A DNA stretch of 64,000 nucleotides from Dyadobacter sp. CY347 (lineage in GTDB: Bacteria; Bacteroidota; Bacteroidia; Cytophagales; Spirosomataceae): positions 930,001-994,000 of the forward strand of contig NZ_JAKFFT010000002.1 in assembly GCF_021502655.1 (NCBI RefSeq). The letters run 5' to 3'. This document shows, piece after piece, positions 8,093-17,706 of this stretch (its first letter is position 1; each line of letters opens with the position of its first letter). The position numbers and the translations under genes are program-made. A model generated the notes under the pieces. It did no database searches. It was not told the origin of the DNA and saw nothing but the letters and a program-made list of their open reading frames with translations.

Positions 8093-9434
8093 TCGAAGGT
8101 TTTTTAACCGGGCTTACTGGGTTTTATGTGCAGCAGTAGCACGGTTTGTTATTTTACGGGGAGGTAGTAACTCTTCCAAAAGCTGGTCCAATTACCAGCA
8201 TCTCGTTCTTTGGCTTTTAAAGGGAAATGAAAACGCAATCGTTTTTCGAAAGCACGGATCCACACTGAGGAATTCAGTTTATGAAAACCTTAAAATGGTT
8301 TCTAAGCAGCTGGGCATCTTTCACCTGTTCGATTTCTACTATTCAGGGGACAAAAGGGAAATGGTTTGCCGGATCGGTGGAAACCGGATTGTGATGTCCG
8401 GACTTGATGAACCGGATAAGCTTAAATCTATTGTTGGCATCAAGCGTGTAATCCTGGAAGAAGCGGATGCTTTCACAGTCGAGGATTTCAAAGAGCTCGT
8501 TCGTCGTTTCCGGGGTGTTACCGGCATTCAGTTCATTTTCATCTTTAACCCGGTCAGCGAAAATCATTGGATCAAAGAGATCCTTTTCGACACGCCGCAT
8601 TACGCAAGCCGGGCCGAACATCACGTATTTACAATCGATGACAACCGGTTTGCAACCGCTGATGATTACGCTGAGCTCGAAGCTTTGAAGGAAATTGATG
8701 AGGATGAGTACCGCATTTACCGTTGGGGCGAATGGGGTGTTATCCGCGCTAAGAATCCGTATCTGATGCACTTACGCCGCAATCTGAATGCAACCAAAGT
8801 CATTGACAACGAAGATGAGGGCATTATCCTATCCTTTGACTTCAACGTAAAGAACTCTGTTTCGATCTGGCAGAAGTGGGAAGACGAGGACGGCTGGCAT
8901 GTTCAGTGTCTTCGTGAGATCAGGATGGGAGGGACGGAAGATACGGACCTGGAAGCGATTTGCCGAATCATCGCCGAGGATTATGGTGATCGTGAGATCT
9001 CGTTCAGTGGTGACAGCTCTGGCAATAGCAAGAGCGCTTTGACCAAAGGAAATGCGGAGGCTTTCAAGATTGTGTACGGATATCTGAGTAAGCATGGCTG
9101 TGAGTTTCTGACCTACAATAAGCTGAACAGTAACCCGCGCAGAAAGAAAAGCCGGTTTGTTACAAATGCCATTACAAAGGAGCTGGGTGCAAACTTCGCC
9201 ATTGATGAGAGCTGCACGCAGCTTTGGGCTGACATTGTTTCCGTTCCCTGTGATGCAGAAGGTGATTTGGATAAGAGGTTCTGTGATGACAATGATGTCG
9301 GCCACTTACTGGATACACTGAGATACTTTGTCTGGGTGTTCTGTTTTGACATCTGGCTTGACGTGAAGAAGAACATCGCGGTTCCCAAGGAATTCCAGGT
9401 TGACGACAATAACGCTAAGAACAATGCCTACTGA
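8076..9434 (+). CDS. terL: Terminase large subunit
   Basis: This is the packaging motor ATPase and nuclease, 452 residues. The Walker A variant GGSNSSKS is at residues 29-36 and the Walker B with catalytic glutamate (VILEEAD) near 125-131. The C-terminal RNase-H-like nuclease begins with ILSFDFNVK (D255) and ends with DVGHLLDTLRYF, matching the PBSX/Terminase_3 group. The start lies within the end of terS, as is common in phages. The gene is followed by an inserted minus-strand gene before the next structural gene. Confidence 0.92.
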   Translation: MKLKIDRRFFNRAYWVLCAAVARFVILRGGSNSSKSWSNYQHLVLWLLKGNENAIVFRKHGSTLRNSVYENLKMVSKQLGIFHLFDFYYSGDKREMVCRIGGNRIVMSGLDEPDKLKSIVGIKRVILEEADAFTVEDFKELVRRFRGVTGIQFIFIFNPVSENHWIKEILFDTPHYASRAEHHVFTIDDNRFATADDYAELEALKEIDEDEYRIYRWGEWGVIRAKNPYLMHLRRNLNATKVIDNEDEGIILSFDFNVKNSVSIWQKWEDEDGWHVQCLREIRMGGTEDTDLEAICRIIAEDYGDREISFSGDSSGNSKSALTKGNAEAFKIVYGYLSKHGCEFLTYNKLNSNPRRKKSRFVTNAITKELGANFAIDESCTQLWADIVSVPCDAEGDLDKRFCDDNDVGHLLDTLRYFVWVFCFDIWLDVKKNIAVPKEFQVDDNNAKNNAY

Positions 9435-9437
9435 ACA

Positions 9438-9755
9438 TCATCCAATTTTACCTGCCACTAAATCCTCATAGATGTACGAAAGGAATACCAGGATAAGAAT
9501 CACCGAAAGAGCCACGGGGAAAGCCTTTAAAAATTTCTGTTTGAAAGAGTGTCCACGCTTCGGGACAATAGAAAAGACCAATGTTGCTCCTGCCGCCATG
9601 ATTATTATGGTCAGCACGTTTGCAAGAAAGTCTATCGCGGAACTGAGAAGAGGGTCCAACTCGGGGTCAGCGGCGGTTGGATGAATCGTGTGAAAGTAAA
9701 CCAAAAAACTAATGAACAGGCCTAATGAAAGCAGCCACCATTTTTTTCTATTCAT
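9438..9755 (-). CDS. Small membrane protein, antisense to the structural operon
   Basis: The 105-residue product (start at 9755, MNRKKWWLLSLG) has about three hydrophobic segments: near residues 5-22, 40-62 and 80-98. It is the only clear minus-strand gene inside the head-tail region and its stop lies 3 bases from the terL stop. That arrangement suggests a cargo gene expressed in the lysogen, for example in exclusion at the membrane; this role is inference. No family was recognised. Confidence 0.6.
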   Translation of the reverse strand: MNRKKWWLLSLGLFISFLVYFHTIHPTAADPELDPLLSSAIDFLANVLTIIIMAAGATLVFSIVPKRGHSFKQKFLKAFPVALSVILILVFLSYIYEDLVAGKIG

Positions 9756-9797
9756 AATTGAGGCAAGGGCAGATTTAAAATTTAAGCACATAAGGAA

Positions 9798-10805
9798 ATG
9801 AACGCACTTAATTTACTCGTAGGCCTTGCACCAGTGGACTCTGGACCAAACCGGATGTATGTCAACCGCATGCCTAACGTCAATGCTGAGCTGATCGAAT
9901 CCATTGCCGAATCGGAAGAAAGGTCAGCTGATGATCCGACTGGCCTGGCTACCATTTGGAAGGAAGTAAAAGATGAGGCCTATGACTGTCTGAAATCTGA
10001 CCTGCTTTCTGAAATGGCAAAGCGTGCCAACTTCCGCGAAGTGGTAGAAAGCTCCGAATTGCCGGACTTGATCAACGATCCTGAATCGATATTCTTTATG
10101 GAGGAGCGGATCATTGGTGTAATGATCACTATGCCTAAGAGCCGGTATCAATTGCTGTTCATACGCAACCTGTACATCAATTACATGATCGGTTCCTTTC
10201 CCGTCAATGCGGTTGTGAAGGCGTTCGACATTGACAAAGGTGTGCAGATCGGTGCGGATATCGCCGTCGAGGTTGGTCCTGATATGGATTGCCTGCCGGT
10301 GAACATGTCCATCGATTGCAGCAAGACAGGTAACAAATCCATTTTCGTTGGTGTGGTGGTGGATGAGAATATCGAGCTGCTTTCGTTCCATTGGTCAAAC
10401 CATTGCAGCTACGCTGGCGCTTACCTGTACAATCTCACAAGCCCTGATGCTCCAATCCTATCAAATCTGAACGACATGGATGATTGCTATGTCGCCCTTG
10501 AATACGAGATCAGGCTTTCCATTGATCAGGTGATCGCTCAGTTTGCTGACCGGCTTCGCAGGACTTACGCTATTATGTGTGCAATCGGTATCATTGATCG
10601 CGGATTGAAATCGAAACGGGCCAGTCGGTGGACAATGGTAAACCGTGATGCTGAAAAGCAGAACCTGGAAGATTTGAAGGCTGACTTGAAAAAGGAAATG
10701 GCCGGAGCATGCCGTCAGATCTACGGCCAGGTTGAACAGGAGAAGCTCGCACTGATATCACGGCCGGATGATCAGCAAGGCTATTTCGTTGGCGACTATG
10801 TTTAG
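9798..10805 (+). CDS. Phage structural protein, possibly connector, unrecognised
   Basis: The product is 335 residues long, acidic, with no signal peptide or membrane segment. Strands alternate around residues 150-250 and a helical, charged C-terminus follows (AEKQNLEDLKADLKKEM). Its position between terminase and tail genes suggests a neck or head-completion protein, but no motif confirms it. The stop overlaps the next start (ATGTTTAG at 10798-10805). Confidence 0.6.
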   Translation: MNALNLLVGLAPVDSGPNRMYVNRMPNVNAELIESIAESEERSADDPTGLATIWKEVKDEAYDCLKSDLLSEMAKRANFREVVESSELPDLINDPESIFFMEERIIGVMITMPKSRYQLLFIRNLYINYMIGSFPVNAVVKAFDIDKGVQIGADIAVEVGPDMDCLPVNMSIDCSKTGNKSIFVGVVVDENIELLSFHWSNHCSYAGAYLYNLTSPDAPILSNLNDMDDCYVALEYEIRLSIDQVIAQFADRLRRTYAIMCAIGIIDRGLKSKRASRWTMVNRDAEKQNLEDLKADLKKEMAGACRQIYGQVEQEKLALISRPDDQQGYFVGDYV

Positions 10806-11187
10806 AGATATCGAAGATATCGGTCACATTGCTTTTGCATTTGCGATCGACCCCGCTACATTTTCAATGTATTATCCAGGCCACAATGATTTTCATTATT
10901 CGCCTGTCAATCTCAGATTGGATGTGTTCGACCTTGTCGAGGAGATTAGGAGATTGGAAGAACCGACAGAGATTGATATACAACAATTGATAACCGATCT
11001 GACAATCCATGATCACGAAATCAGACAGCAGCGAAGTGCTGGGAGTCGCAGTCTCCCTTCAAAACATTTGTCAGCTGATCGAGGAAGATCTCGAAAGGGA
11101 GCTGCTCAGAGCCGGGGCCGATGTGGTGGTCGTGGTTATACACCGTATCAAGCGAGAAGGCAAGGACGCGCTCGGCGGTACACTTGA
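10798..11187 (+). CDS. Small phage protein overlapping the next gene by 179 bp
   Basis: The ATG at 10798 overlaps the upstream stop by 8 bases. The first 75 or so residues look like a normal protein (HIAFAFAIDPATFSMYYP, DLVEEIRRLEEPTEIDIQQ). From about 11030 the frame becomes Arg/Gly/Ser-rich and looks like a shadow of the next gene, which runs in the +1 frame. Either the two genes truly overlap, or a +1/-2 frameshift (programmed or an indel) joins this N-terminus to the next product. The real C-terminus is therefore uncertain. Confidence 0.45.
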   Translation: MFRDIEDIGHIAFAFAIDPATFSMYYPGHNDFHYSPVNLRLDVFDLVEEIRRLEEPTEIDIQQLITDLTIHDHEIRQQRSAGSRSLPSKHLSADRGRSRKGAAQSRGRCGGRGYTPYQARRQGRARRYT

Positions 11188-11491
11188 CACAAAGTCAGCC
11201 AGCCGGTCCGGTGCATATTCAAAGAGATATGCAGGCATCCGGAAAGAGGCAGGGCGCCAAACTTCCCAGGTTGATCTGAACATGACCGGTAAGATGCTGC
11301 TCGATTACAATCTGACTGAGCGATCAAAGACAGCGGTCGGTGTTGGTTTTATGTCAGATGAATCTGATGAGAAGGCTGGATACCTTGAAGAATATTACGG
11401 AGCGGAGATTTTCGTCCCTTCCGAACAGGAGGAAGATGATATTATGGAAGACGCCATGTCGCGGGTGGAGAGATTGATTGATCGTCTTTGA
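11009..11491 (+). CDS. Phage virion morphogenesis-like protein (tail completion type)
   Basis: The 160-residue product contains the pattern GKDALGGTLDTKSASRSG, KRYAGIRKEAGRQ, VDLNMTGKMLLDY and GYLEEYYGAEIFVPS. This order (D..TG.M..., strand, ...If.ps..E) is seen in small phage head-tail joining or tail-completion proteins of the gpG/HK97-gp10 type. The start is uncertain because it lies within the preceding reading frame; stops occur in this frame just upstream of 11009, so an ATG here is the first available. Confidence 0.6.
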   Translation: MITKSDSSEVLGVAVSLQNICQLIEEDLERELLRAGADVVVVVIHRIKREGKDALGGTLDTKSASRSGAYSKRYAGIRKEAGRQTSQVDLNMTGKMLLDYNLTERSKTAVGVGFMSDESDEKAGYLEEYYGAEIFVPSEQEEDDIMEDAMSRVERLIDRL

Positions 11492-11711
11492 GTCGCGGTT
11501 TAGTGTTTAAAATATTATCTCGTTCACTACTGAATGGCGAATCACTCAAAGAATGGAATTGAAGGCTAAAATTTTCAGGGTCATTACTTGGAAAGTTTGG
11601 CCTTAAAAGATTCAGTAAATACTCACTTGTAGGAGCCGTTTCCGAAGAGTACACAAACTGCCCATAGAGGAGCGACTTCTTATTTACACTTATTATCCAG
11701 TAGTCAATCAT
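11442..11711 (-). CDS. Possible minus-strand cargo protein in the 266-bp gap
   Basis: The plus-strand gap 11492-11757 has no phage gene, but an open frame on the minus strand fills it. Starting at the internal ATG (11711) it encodes about 89 residues, including SVNKKSLLYGQFVYSSETAP, which reads like a real protein. It overlaps the end of the upstream plus gene by 50 bases. This resembles the antisense insertion at 9438-9755. No family was recognised and the frame could be accidental. Confidence 0.3.
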   Translation of the reverse strand: MIDYWIISVNKKSLLYGQFVYSSETAPTSEYLLNLLRPNFPSNDPENFSLQFHSLSDSPFSSERDNILNTKPRLKDDQSISPPATWRLP

Positions 11712-11757
11712 TGCAAATGCGATGTTTAGTTTTTGAAAGAAAATAAATATTATCGAG

Positions 11758-12288
11758 ATGATCAACAATTATTTTCATACTATAAATCAGGCATTTACTG
11801 ATATTCTTCCCATGCGATGCGGTGAGTCAGTTTGGCGCCATCAACTGAACGGCCTGGGCAAATTGGTTTGGAGTACTGCTGATTCTGTCCGGTACATGCA
11901 TGATCAGGACAGATCCTTCATTGTCCGTGAGGATCAGTACGATTTACAAATGTGTCACCTGGTTGATAGGATCCGAAAACAGAAAATTGAATTTGGCATC
12001 AATGTTCCGGTTTACACGGTTGAATGCAGCTGGCTTGGTGTAGGGTTTCCCAAGACTGCCGGGATGCTGGCCATGTCTGTGTTCGAACAGCTAGAATCTA
12101 ACAATATTTCAGCCACCGATTTTGACAACAACACAGAACGGATCCTTTCATCCTATTGGGGAGTCAATCAGGAGAAGTTCGGTCACAATCCTGAATACAA
12201 CGCATTCCGTATTTCCTATTCATACACACTGCCGACCTTGAATCGTGAGGATCTCATGATTCTGGAAGGCTTAACGGATTTGGACTGA
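11758..12288 (+). CDS. Phage structural protein ahead of the tail chaperone, unrecognised
   Basis: The 176-residue product lies where tail terminator or tail tube genes are often found, just before the tail assembly chaperone and tape measure. It has mixed strands and helices (VYTVECSWLGVGFPKTAGM, FRISYSYTLPTLNRE) and no membrane segment. The function is assigned only by position. A short inverted repeat (12291-12308) follows with no T run. Confidence 0.5.
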   Translation: MINNYFHTINQAFTDILPMRCGESVWRHQLNGLGKLVWSTADSVRYMHDQDRSFIVREDQYDLQMCHLVDRIRKQKIEFGINVPVYTVECSWLGVGFPKTAGMLAMSVFEQLESNNISATDFDNNTERILSSYWGVNQEKFGHNPEYNAFRISYSYTLPTLNREDLMILEGLTDLD

Positions 12289-12406
12289 AACGGGAAAGGG
12301 CAATCCCGAAAGATATGCCCCGCCCTACCGTTGAGTAAATCGTGCTCAAAAGTTACGTTTAATTGCCGATCGGTCACATATTTCCTATTTAACGGTACAA
12401 TAAGCT

Positions 12407-13120
12407 ATGCACCCACAACTTTCATTCGCCCTCGAACGCGGTTACGTCGATCCAGCATTAATGCCTGACAATTCCCACATGGAAGTCAACAGCGTCAAAT
12501 ATTATGTTTTTTCAAACAGTGGTGAGAAGCTCACGCAGTCCCGGCTTTACGCTTTCTCTGACTTTCTGGATGAATATAACCGATTTGTCGCAAGGAAAGA
12601 GGACCTGCAAACCGCAATGACTTTTATTGAGGAAACACTTGCCGAGGCTCTCATGGTTGTAAATACCGAACCGAAAGAATGTCTCAACCTGATCACACAA
12701 GCTAGGTTCCGCGCTCAGACTACACAGCAGCGCATCAATATGGGCGCATCTGTCGAACGCATCTGGGAGATATCAGCGATCTGGTTTCTTGCAGAAGATG
12801 AGGATCCAGAGATCAATGATCCAATCAGGAACAGAAAGAAGGTTCTGGACTTTCAAACCCGGCCAGAGCTTACCGGTTTTTTTCAGAGATGGGCAAAGAA
12901 CGTTTGGAACGCTTTGCCCAGGTCCTTAGACAACTCTTTGCAGAATGCTATCAGGGATCTAAATCTGTCGGAAATATTACAGAACCAGATCTTCCAATCC
13001 AGCAGTGGCGAGTTTTCAAAGATAAGCAACGGACTACGCGTCTCCTTGAACTCACAGACGGAAACATGGGCCAGTGTGAACGATTCCTTAGACTCCCTGC
13101 ATACGAGTTCCACAAACTGA
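12407..13120 (+). CDS. Tail assembly chaperone, zero-frame product
   Basis: The gene sits directly upstream of the tape measure, the usual place for G/GT-type tail chaperones. The 237-residue zero-frame product is helical up to about residue 155 (FIEETLAEALMVVNTEPKE, RIWEISAIWFLAEDEDPE). Beyond the T-run at 12877-12883 this frame becomes Ser/Asn-rich and shadow-like. The better-looking continuation is in the -1 frame, so this product may be the unshifted form or the frame may have been disturbed by an indel. Confidence 0.6.
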   Translation: MHPQLSFALERGYVDPALMPDNSHMEVNSVKYYVFSNSGEKLTQSRLYAFSDFLDEYNRFVARKEDLQTAMTFIEETLAEALMVVNTEPKECLNLITQARFRAQTTQQRINMGASVERIWEISAIWFLAEDEDPEINDPIRNRKKVLDFQTRPELTGFFQRWAKNVWNALPRSLDNSLQNAIRDLNLSEILQNQIFQSSSGEFSKISNGLRVSLNSQTETWASVNDSLDSLHTSSTN

Positions 13121-13236
13121 TGTCTTATCACGATCAGAAAAACAAGAAAATAATTGAGCAAAATGAAAAGAATCGCCAACGGCCAGAACGCAATCATTCT
13201 AACGCGGAATGGCAGACAAACGAACAAGGTGGATAA
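12407..13236 (+). CDS. Candidate frameshifted tail assembly chaperone (GT-type fusion)
   Basis: If ribosomes slip by -1 at T-TTT-TTT (12877-12883), 159 codons of the zero frame join 117 codons of the -1 frame, giving 276 residues. The -1 part (GKERLERFAQVLRQLFAECY, GQCERFLRLPAYEFHKLM, then a charged tail) reads as normal coding sequence. It ends at 13236, overlapping the tape measure start at 13209 by 28 bases. The direction (-1), the homopolymer heptamer in the right phase and the position before the tape measure all agree with known siphovirus chaperones. A homopolymer indel is the main alternative. Confidence 0.55.
12877..12883 (+). promoter_or_regulatory. Slippery heptamer T-TTT-TTT
   Basis: Seven T's are phased so that the zero frame reads TTT TTT at 12878-12883 and a -1 slip keeps both anticodons paired. 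In the -1 frame the reading then continues into an open frame of 117 codons. Confidence 0.6.
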
Positions 13237-16200
13237 TTGAGGCAACCTCAAACATTCCCGACGTCAATAAGCAGCTTGAAAGGCTGATTCAACTTCAACA
13301 AACTCAAAACGAACTTACTCAGCAGAATACCACTTCGACTGCTCTGGCCATTCAACGGCAAAGAGAGCAGATCGAGCAGATGGCCAATGCTCAATCCAAG
13401 GCAAATACTGCCGGTGTAGCAGGCGGCAAGCAGCAAGCCGACATGATCGGCACTCTTCGGAAGGAATACGATCTGCTTTCAAAACAATTATCCGGGATTG
13501 TCAATCTTGCTGCCGGTGCATGGGCTGTTGGCCAATTGAAAGCATACGTGATGGAGGTGATCGCGGCCAAATCTGCACAAGATGGCTTTGTCGCCTCCAT
13601 GGAACAAATGCTTGGTTCCAGACTGAAAGCCGAAGAGCTGAATGCGAAGCTGATCGCGATCGCTTTGAAGTCTCCTTTTGAAATCGAGCAGCTTCAAGAG
13701 GTTACCAAGAAATTGCAGGGCATGGGAGTCGAGACTGAAAAGCTCATTCCCTATATAAATATGCTCGGTGATATTGCGGCTATTGTCGGCACGCAAAAGC
13801 TTCCGCTGATTGCAAAGGCTTTGACCGATGTGCAGAGCAAGCATGTGCTCATGGCGCAAGAGATCAAGCAGTTCACTGATAATGGTGTTCCGCTTTATGA
13901 TCTGCTCGCCAAGTCCATGCAAAAGCCGGTTGAAGAGATCCGGAAGCTGGCCTCTGAGCACAAGCTTGTTTTTGAGGATGTTGAGAAAGCGCTGATCACG
14001 GCAACACAGAAAGGTGGTATTTATTACGGGCAGATGGCTGCACAAGCTGAACAGCTCGGCGGTAAGGTTGCCAACCTCGGTGATTTGTACACCCAGGCCA
14101 AAGCCAAGATCGGTGATTACTTTGAGAATGGATTACGTCAGGGTATAAAGACTACCGGCGAATTTATTCAGGCAACTATTGGCAGTGAGAATGCCATTAC
14201 CCGGACACTGACCGCATTAAAGGCGGCACTTGCCGTTTGGATCAGCTACCGTACGGCCGTCATTTCTGTCGAAGCTGCGAAACGGGCAAATAATGTGACC
14301 TCGCTCGCTGGCCTAGCTACGATTGAAGCATCCACCGTGGCGACGGTCGGCCTTTCAGGTGTGACCGTCAGTCTTTCCGGCGCATTGAATGGATTGAAAG
14401 TGGCTTTCATGTCCAACCCGTTCGGGTTCGTGCTTACGGCCGTAACATCCCTGATCAGCGTGTTCTATGCCTTCAAGGCGTCTACCATCGAAGTTGCCGA
14501 AGCTCAGAGCATTGAGGCCGAAGCGCTCAGAAAAACGAATCAAGAGATCACCAACAGTATCGAGCGTGTCAAAGGGCTGACGATCGGAACTGCTGAGCGT
14601 AAGAAAGCTACCGAGGACCTGATCGCTAAATATCCGGAACTGTTCAAAAACCTAAACGCGGAAGCCATTGGAAATGCCCAGCTCGAAACCGTATTGAAGC
14701 GTGTGAATGCTCAGTACCGTGAAAAAATTCAGCTGGCCATTCTCGACGCGAAGAACAATGTTCTGCTTGAAAAACAGATCGATCTTGAAACGCAGCGGTA
14801 CAATATCATCAAGAAGCTGCGTGAAGAAAATGGTGAAATCTCGTTAAAGTTTGCTGATGATAGTAAGTTCATTGCTGAATTGAATCGCCGCATGGGGATC
14901 ATTCAGTCCAGTGTGCAAAGCAGTATGACAGGCGTAAACCTGGGAGCTGGTAACATGTCGGATGGTGGTGCAACTGCCCAGATGATTGCAAACGCTAAAT
15001 TATTGGAGTTTGAAACCAAGAAGGTGCAGTCCGAAATCACCAAGAATGCCAATGAGCAATCCGGTATTCGGGTGAAGATTGATTCATCCGAGCAAAACCA
15101 GAAGCTTACAGAACTTCGCCGTCAGCTCCGCAATCATGAGATTTCGCTCGATGAATTCAATAAAAAAGCCGAAGCTCTCAACAAAGAATCTGTCGATAAG
15201 GTGGTTAAAAAAGTTGAAGAAGGTGAGGACAAGAAGAAAAAGGCCAAAAAAGCTACACTCGAACTTTCGCTCGAAAATGATGTCCGAGAGTTGAAGTCGA
15301 TGGAGCAAACATTTGCAGTTAGAATGACCTTGCTGAACAAACAGGAAGCACTTGCTATTGAGCAAACCAAGCGAACGGTCACCGATAAAGAACAGGCACA
15401 AGATCGAATACTTTCCATTGAAAGAGAATATGCCAATAAACGTGGCGCCTTGGCTCTTGAATGGGCTGAAAAGGAGATGATGGCCGCTACGAAATGGTTT
15501 GAAGCCACTATTGAAGCTCATAAAACAAAGAACATCAAACTTAGAGCATTACGTGAAGCCGAGTCCTTTGATATCAAAAAATACAACGAAGAGGTTATCG
15601 CTCTTGCTGATAAAGTAAAGGATCAAGAAGCTCAAAACTACGAGCAGCAGCTCGAAATGAATAAGTTTTATAGAGCCGAGGTTGCCAAGAACGAAGCGAA
15701 GTTCTGGCAGGATCGCGAAATCGTTGCTTTGGAAGCGATTAAAAAAGAAAGCGACGCTCAGCTTGCCGCCTGGGGCGAGCAAAAGACTCAGCTTGAATCT
15801 CATGCGACTGCTATTTCCGGCTCTGTGTTGAAGCAAAAGGAATATCAAGATGTGCTATTGCAGATTTCGGTTTTGAAAAACAAAATGACGAAGGAAGAGC
15901 AGGAGAATTACCAGATCGAAGCTGAGATCATGGCAAAGCGTATCGCTCAGGCTCAAATGTACATGCAAATAGCCATGGACTTTATTGGCAAGATGTCTGG
16001 TCAGGGTACAGACACCTACGGCATTCACATTGAAAACGCTGTCGCGGCGGTTGACAAGTTGTACACCTACGCGATGGAAGCCAATAAGAAAAGCTTTGAC
16101 TACCAGATTCAAAATTCCAAGCTTTCCCTTGAAGCAATGACGGGCGTCTGGGATCAATACGCGGAGCGTCAGAGGGCTTTAATGGATTCAAAGAACGGTT

Positions 16201-17705
16201 TCGATATGGCAGCAACGTCGATGAATCAGGTTCTTGAAAATATGAAGGCCGTCGATCAGGATATGAACAACTTCACAAAGTTACTTTCCGAAGGCAAGTG
16301 GCTCGGGGCTGTTGTGAGTGCTGTCACGGGTATTTTCACTACTAAAAAGCGTTTGGCCGAAGATGAGAAGGAGTTGCAGCGTCAGGAGATGGAAAACAAA
16401 CTCGCTCAGTATGATCATGAAATCGCGTTGCTCGATGATCTTCTTGTAGCTCAGAAAAAAGCTACTCAGGACTATTACGACGATAAAATGGACAAGATCA
16501 ATAAAGAGATCGAAGCCGAACAAGCCAAGTACGCAAAACTGACGGAAGAAGCTCAGGCGTTTTACACAGCGAATCAGAACAGATTAAAAGAGGATGATGT
16601 CTTTCGTCAGCAAATGGTTCAAGCCGGTGAGGCTCGCGCCGTCGCAACGCTGGAAAAGCAAAAACAGCTTCTCATCGAAGAGGTTCAGGCCAATAAAGAC
16701 AGCGCACTCACGAAAGAGCAGATCGCAGATGAGGTTGCAAGAATCACGAATGCCTTCAATAAATTGATTGCCGATACTCACAAGGATTACCAGGAGGCAA
16801 TGGGTGACAAAACGAAGGAGATCGGAAAGGCGAATGAGGAAGTAAAAGCACAGGAAGTTGATAAGGTTGCCGAGCTTCAAGGTAATCTGCAAGATGTTTT
16901 GGATGGCTTAAAAAACGCTCTTTACGACGCTCAGGTTGATATGGCAAATGCGACGATCGTTGTCGCCAACAATGTCGCTCAGCAGCAGATCAGAATTGAA
17001 AGCGATAAGTGGGAAGCGATGAAGCAATACGCTATTCAGGAGCTCAAAATGGCGGCAAAAGTAGCACTCGGGAAAGGAGATGCAAAGGGACACGCCACCG
17101 CCATGAATCAAGCTATCGAAGTGGAGCAGATGCAAAACCCCTGGACGGCATTGATAGGACCGACTACCGTTCATGCACCGAGCATTCCTCGAAGCACACG
17201 TCCGAGAACAGACCGGCCAGGTGAAACCCCTGGCGGTAACGGGGAGCACGGAACTGGAACAGGAAACCCAACGGGGCCAAGCACTCGCCCCCTTTTCCAT
17301 GGTGACCCTTACGTGCAGCTCAGAGGAAATGCTGATGGCATTGACACAATTCCTGCTAACCTTCACAAAGGTGAAAGGATCGTTCAAAGCTATCTAAATC
17401 AGTTTCTTGGGCCGAAAATTGGAAACGAAGAGCTGGTACATGGCTATCTTCAATATGCAAATCTGATGGATCGATTACCGAATACCGCGGTTCCTGAAAT
17501 ACCTCAAATGATTCTTCCAGACTTTGCACTGAACAATCAGAATGTGGTTTCCATGGATCGGGTTGAACGGAAGCTCGATGAGCTGAACAAAACCTTTGCC
17601 AGTAAATCCCTGATCCAGGTTAACATTGACGGCAACGCAGTGAGCATCTCTGAGCAGTGGGAAAGTCACAAAGCCACTTACTACGACACACTTTTTAAAC
17701 AATAA
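13209..17705 (+). CDS. Tail tape measure protein
   Basis: At 1498 residues this is the longest gene of the prophage. The N-terminal third carries the TMP motif region (SPFEIEQLQEVTKKLQGMGV, GTQKLPLIAKALTDVQ), and hydrophobic stretches near residues 330-420 (GLKVAFMSNPFGFVLTAVTS) resemble those proposed to enter the host membrane. The rest is long coiled coil rich in K, E, A and Q, then a Pro/Gly/Thr-rich linker near residue 1320. By the usual rule of about 0.15 nm per residue the tail would be roughly 200 nm, if this is a siphovirus. It starts inside the end of the chaperone frame. Confidence 0.9.
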   Translation: MADKRTRWIIEATSNIPDVNKQLERLIQLQQTQNELTQQNTTSTALAIQRQREQIEQMANAQSKANTAGVAGGKQQADMIGTLRKEYDLLSKQLSGIVNLAAGAWAVGQLKAYVMEVIAAKSAQDGFVASMEQMLGSRLKAEELNAKLIAIALKSPFEIEQLQEVTKKLQGMGVETEKLIPYINMLGDIAAIVGTQKLPLIAKALTDVQSKHVLMAQEIKQFTDNGVPLYDLLAKSMQKPVEEIRKLASEHKLVFEDVEKALITATQKGGIYYGQMAAQAEQLGGKVANLGDLYTQAKAKIGDYFENGLRQGIKTTGEFIQATIGSENAITRTLTALKAALAVWISYRTAVISVEAAKRANNVTSLAGLATIEASTVATVGLSGVTVSLSGALNGLKVAFMSNPFGFVLTAVTSLISVFYAFKASTIEVAEAQSIEAEALRKTNQEITNSIERVKGLTIGTAERKKATEDLIAKYPELFKNLNAEAIGNAQLETVLKRVNAQYREKIQLAILDAKNNVLLEKQIDLETQRYNIIKKLREENGEISLKFADDSKFIAELNRRMGIIQSSVQSSMTGVNLGAGNMSDGGATAQMIANAKLLEFETKKVQSEITKNANEQSGIRVKIDSSEQNQKLTELRRQLRNHEISLDEFNKKAEALNKESVDKVVKKVEEGEDKKKKAKKATLELSLENDVRELKSMEQTFAVRMTLLNKQEALAIEQTKRTVTDKEQAQDRILSIEREYANKRGALALEWAEKEMMAATKWFEATIEAHKTKNIKLRALREAESFDIKKYNEEVIALADKVKDQEAQNYEQQLEMNKFYRAEVAKNEAKFWQDREIVALEAIKKESDAQLAAWGEQKTQLESHATAISGSVLKQKEYQDVLLQISVLKNKMTKEEQENYQIEAEIMAKRIAQAQMYMQIAMDFIGKMSGQGTDTYGIHIENAVAAVDKLYTYAMEANKKSFDYQIQNSKLSLEAMTGVWDQYAERQRALMDSKNGFDMAATSMNQVLENMKAVDQDMNNFTKLLSEGKWLGAVVSAVTGIFTTKKRLAEDEKELQRQEMENKLAQYDHEIALLDDLLVAQKKATQDYYDDKMDKINKEIEAEQAKYAKLTEEAQAFYTANQNRLKEDDVFRQQMVQAGEARAVATLEKQKQLLIEEVQANKDSALTKEQIADEVARITNAFNKLIADTHKDYQEAMGDKTKEIGKANEEVKAQEVDKVAELQGNLQDVLDGLKNALYDAQVDMANATIVVANNVAQQQIRIESDKWEAMKQYAIQELKMAAKVALGKGDAKGHATAMNQAIEVEQMQNPWTALIGPTTVHAPSIPRSTRPRTDRPGETPGGNGEHGTGTGNPTGPSTRPLFHGDPYVQLRGNADGIDTIPANLHKGERIVQSYLNQFLGPKIGNEELVHGYLQYANLMDRLPNTAVPEIPQMILPDFALNNQNVVSMDRVERKLDELNKTFASKSLIQVNIDGNAVSISEQWESHKATYYDTLFKQ

Positions 17706-17706
17706 T

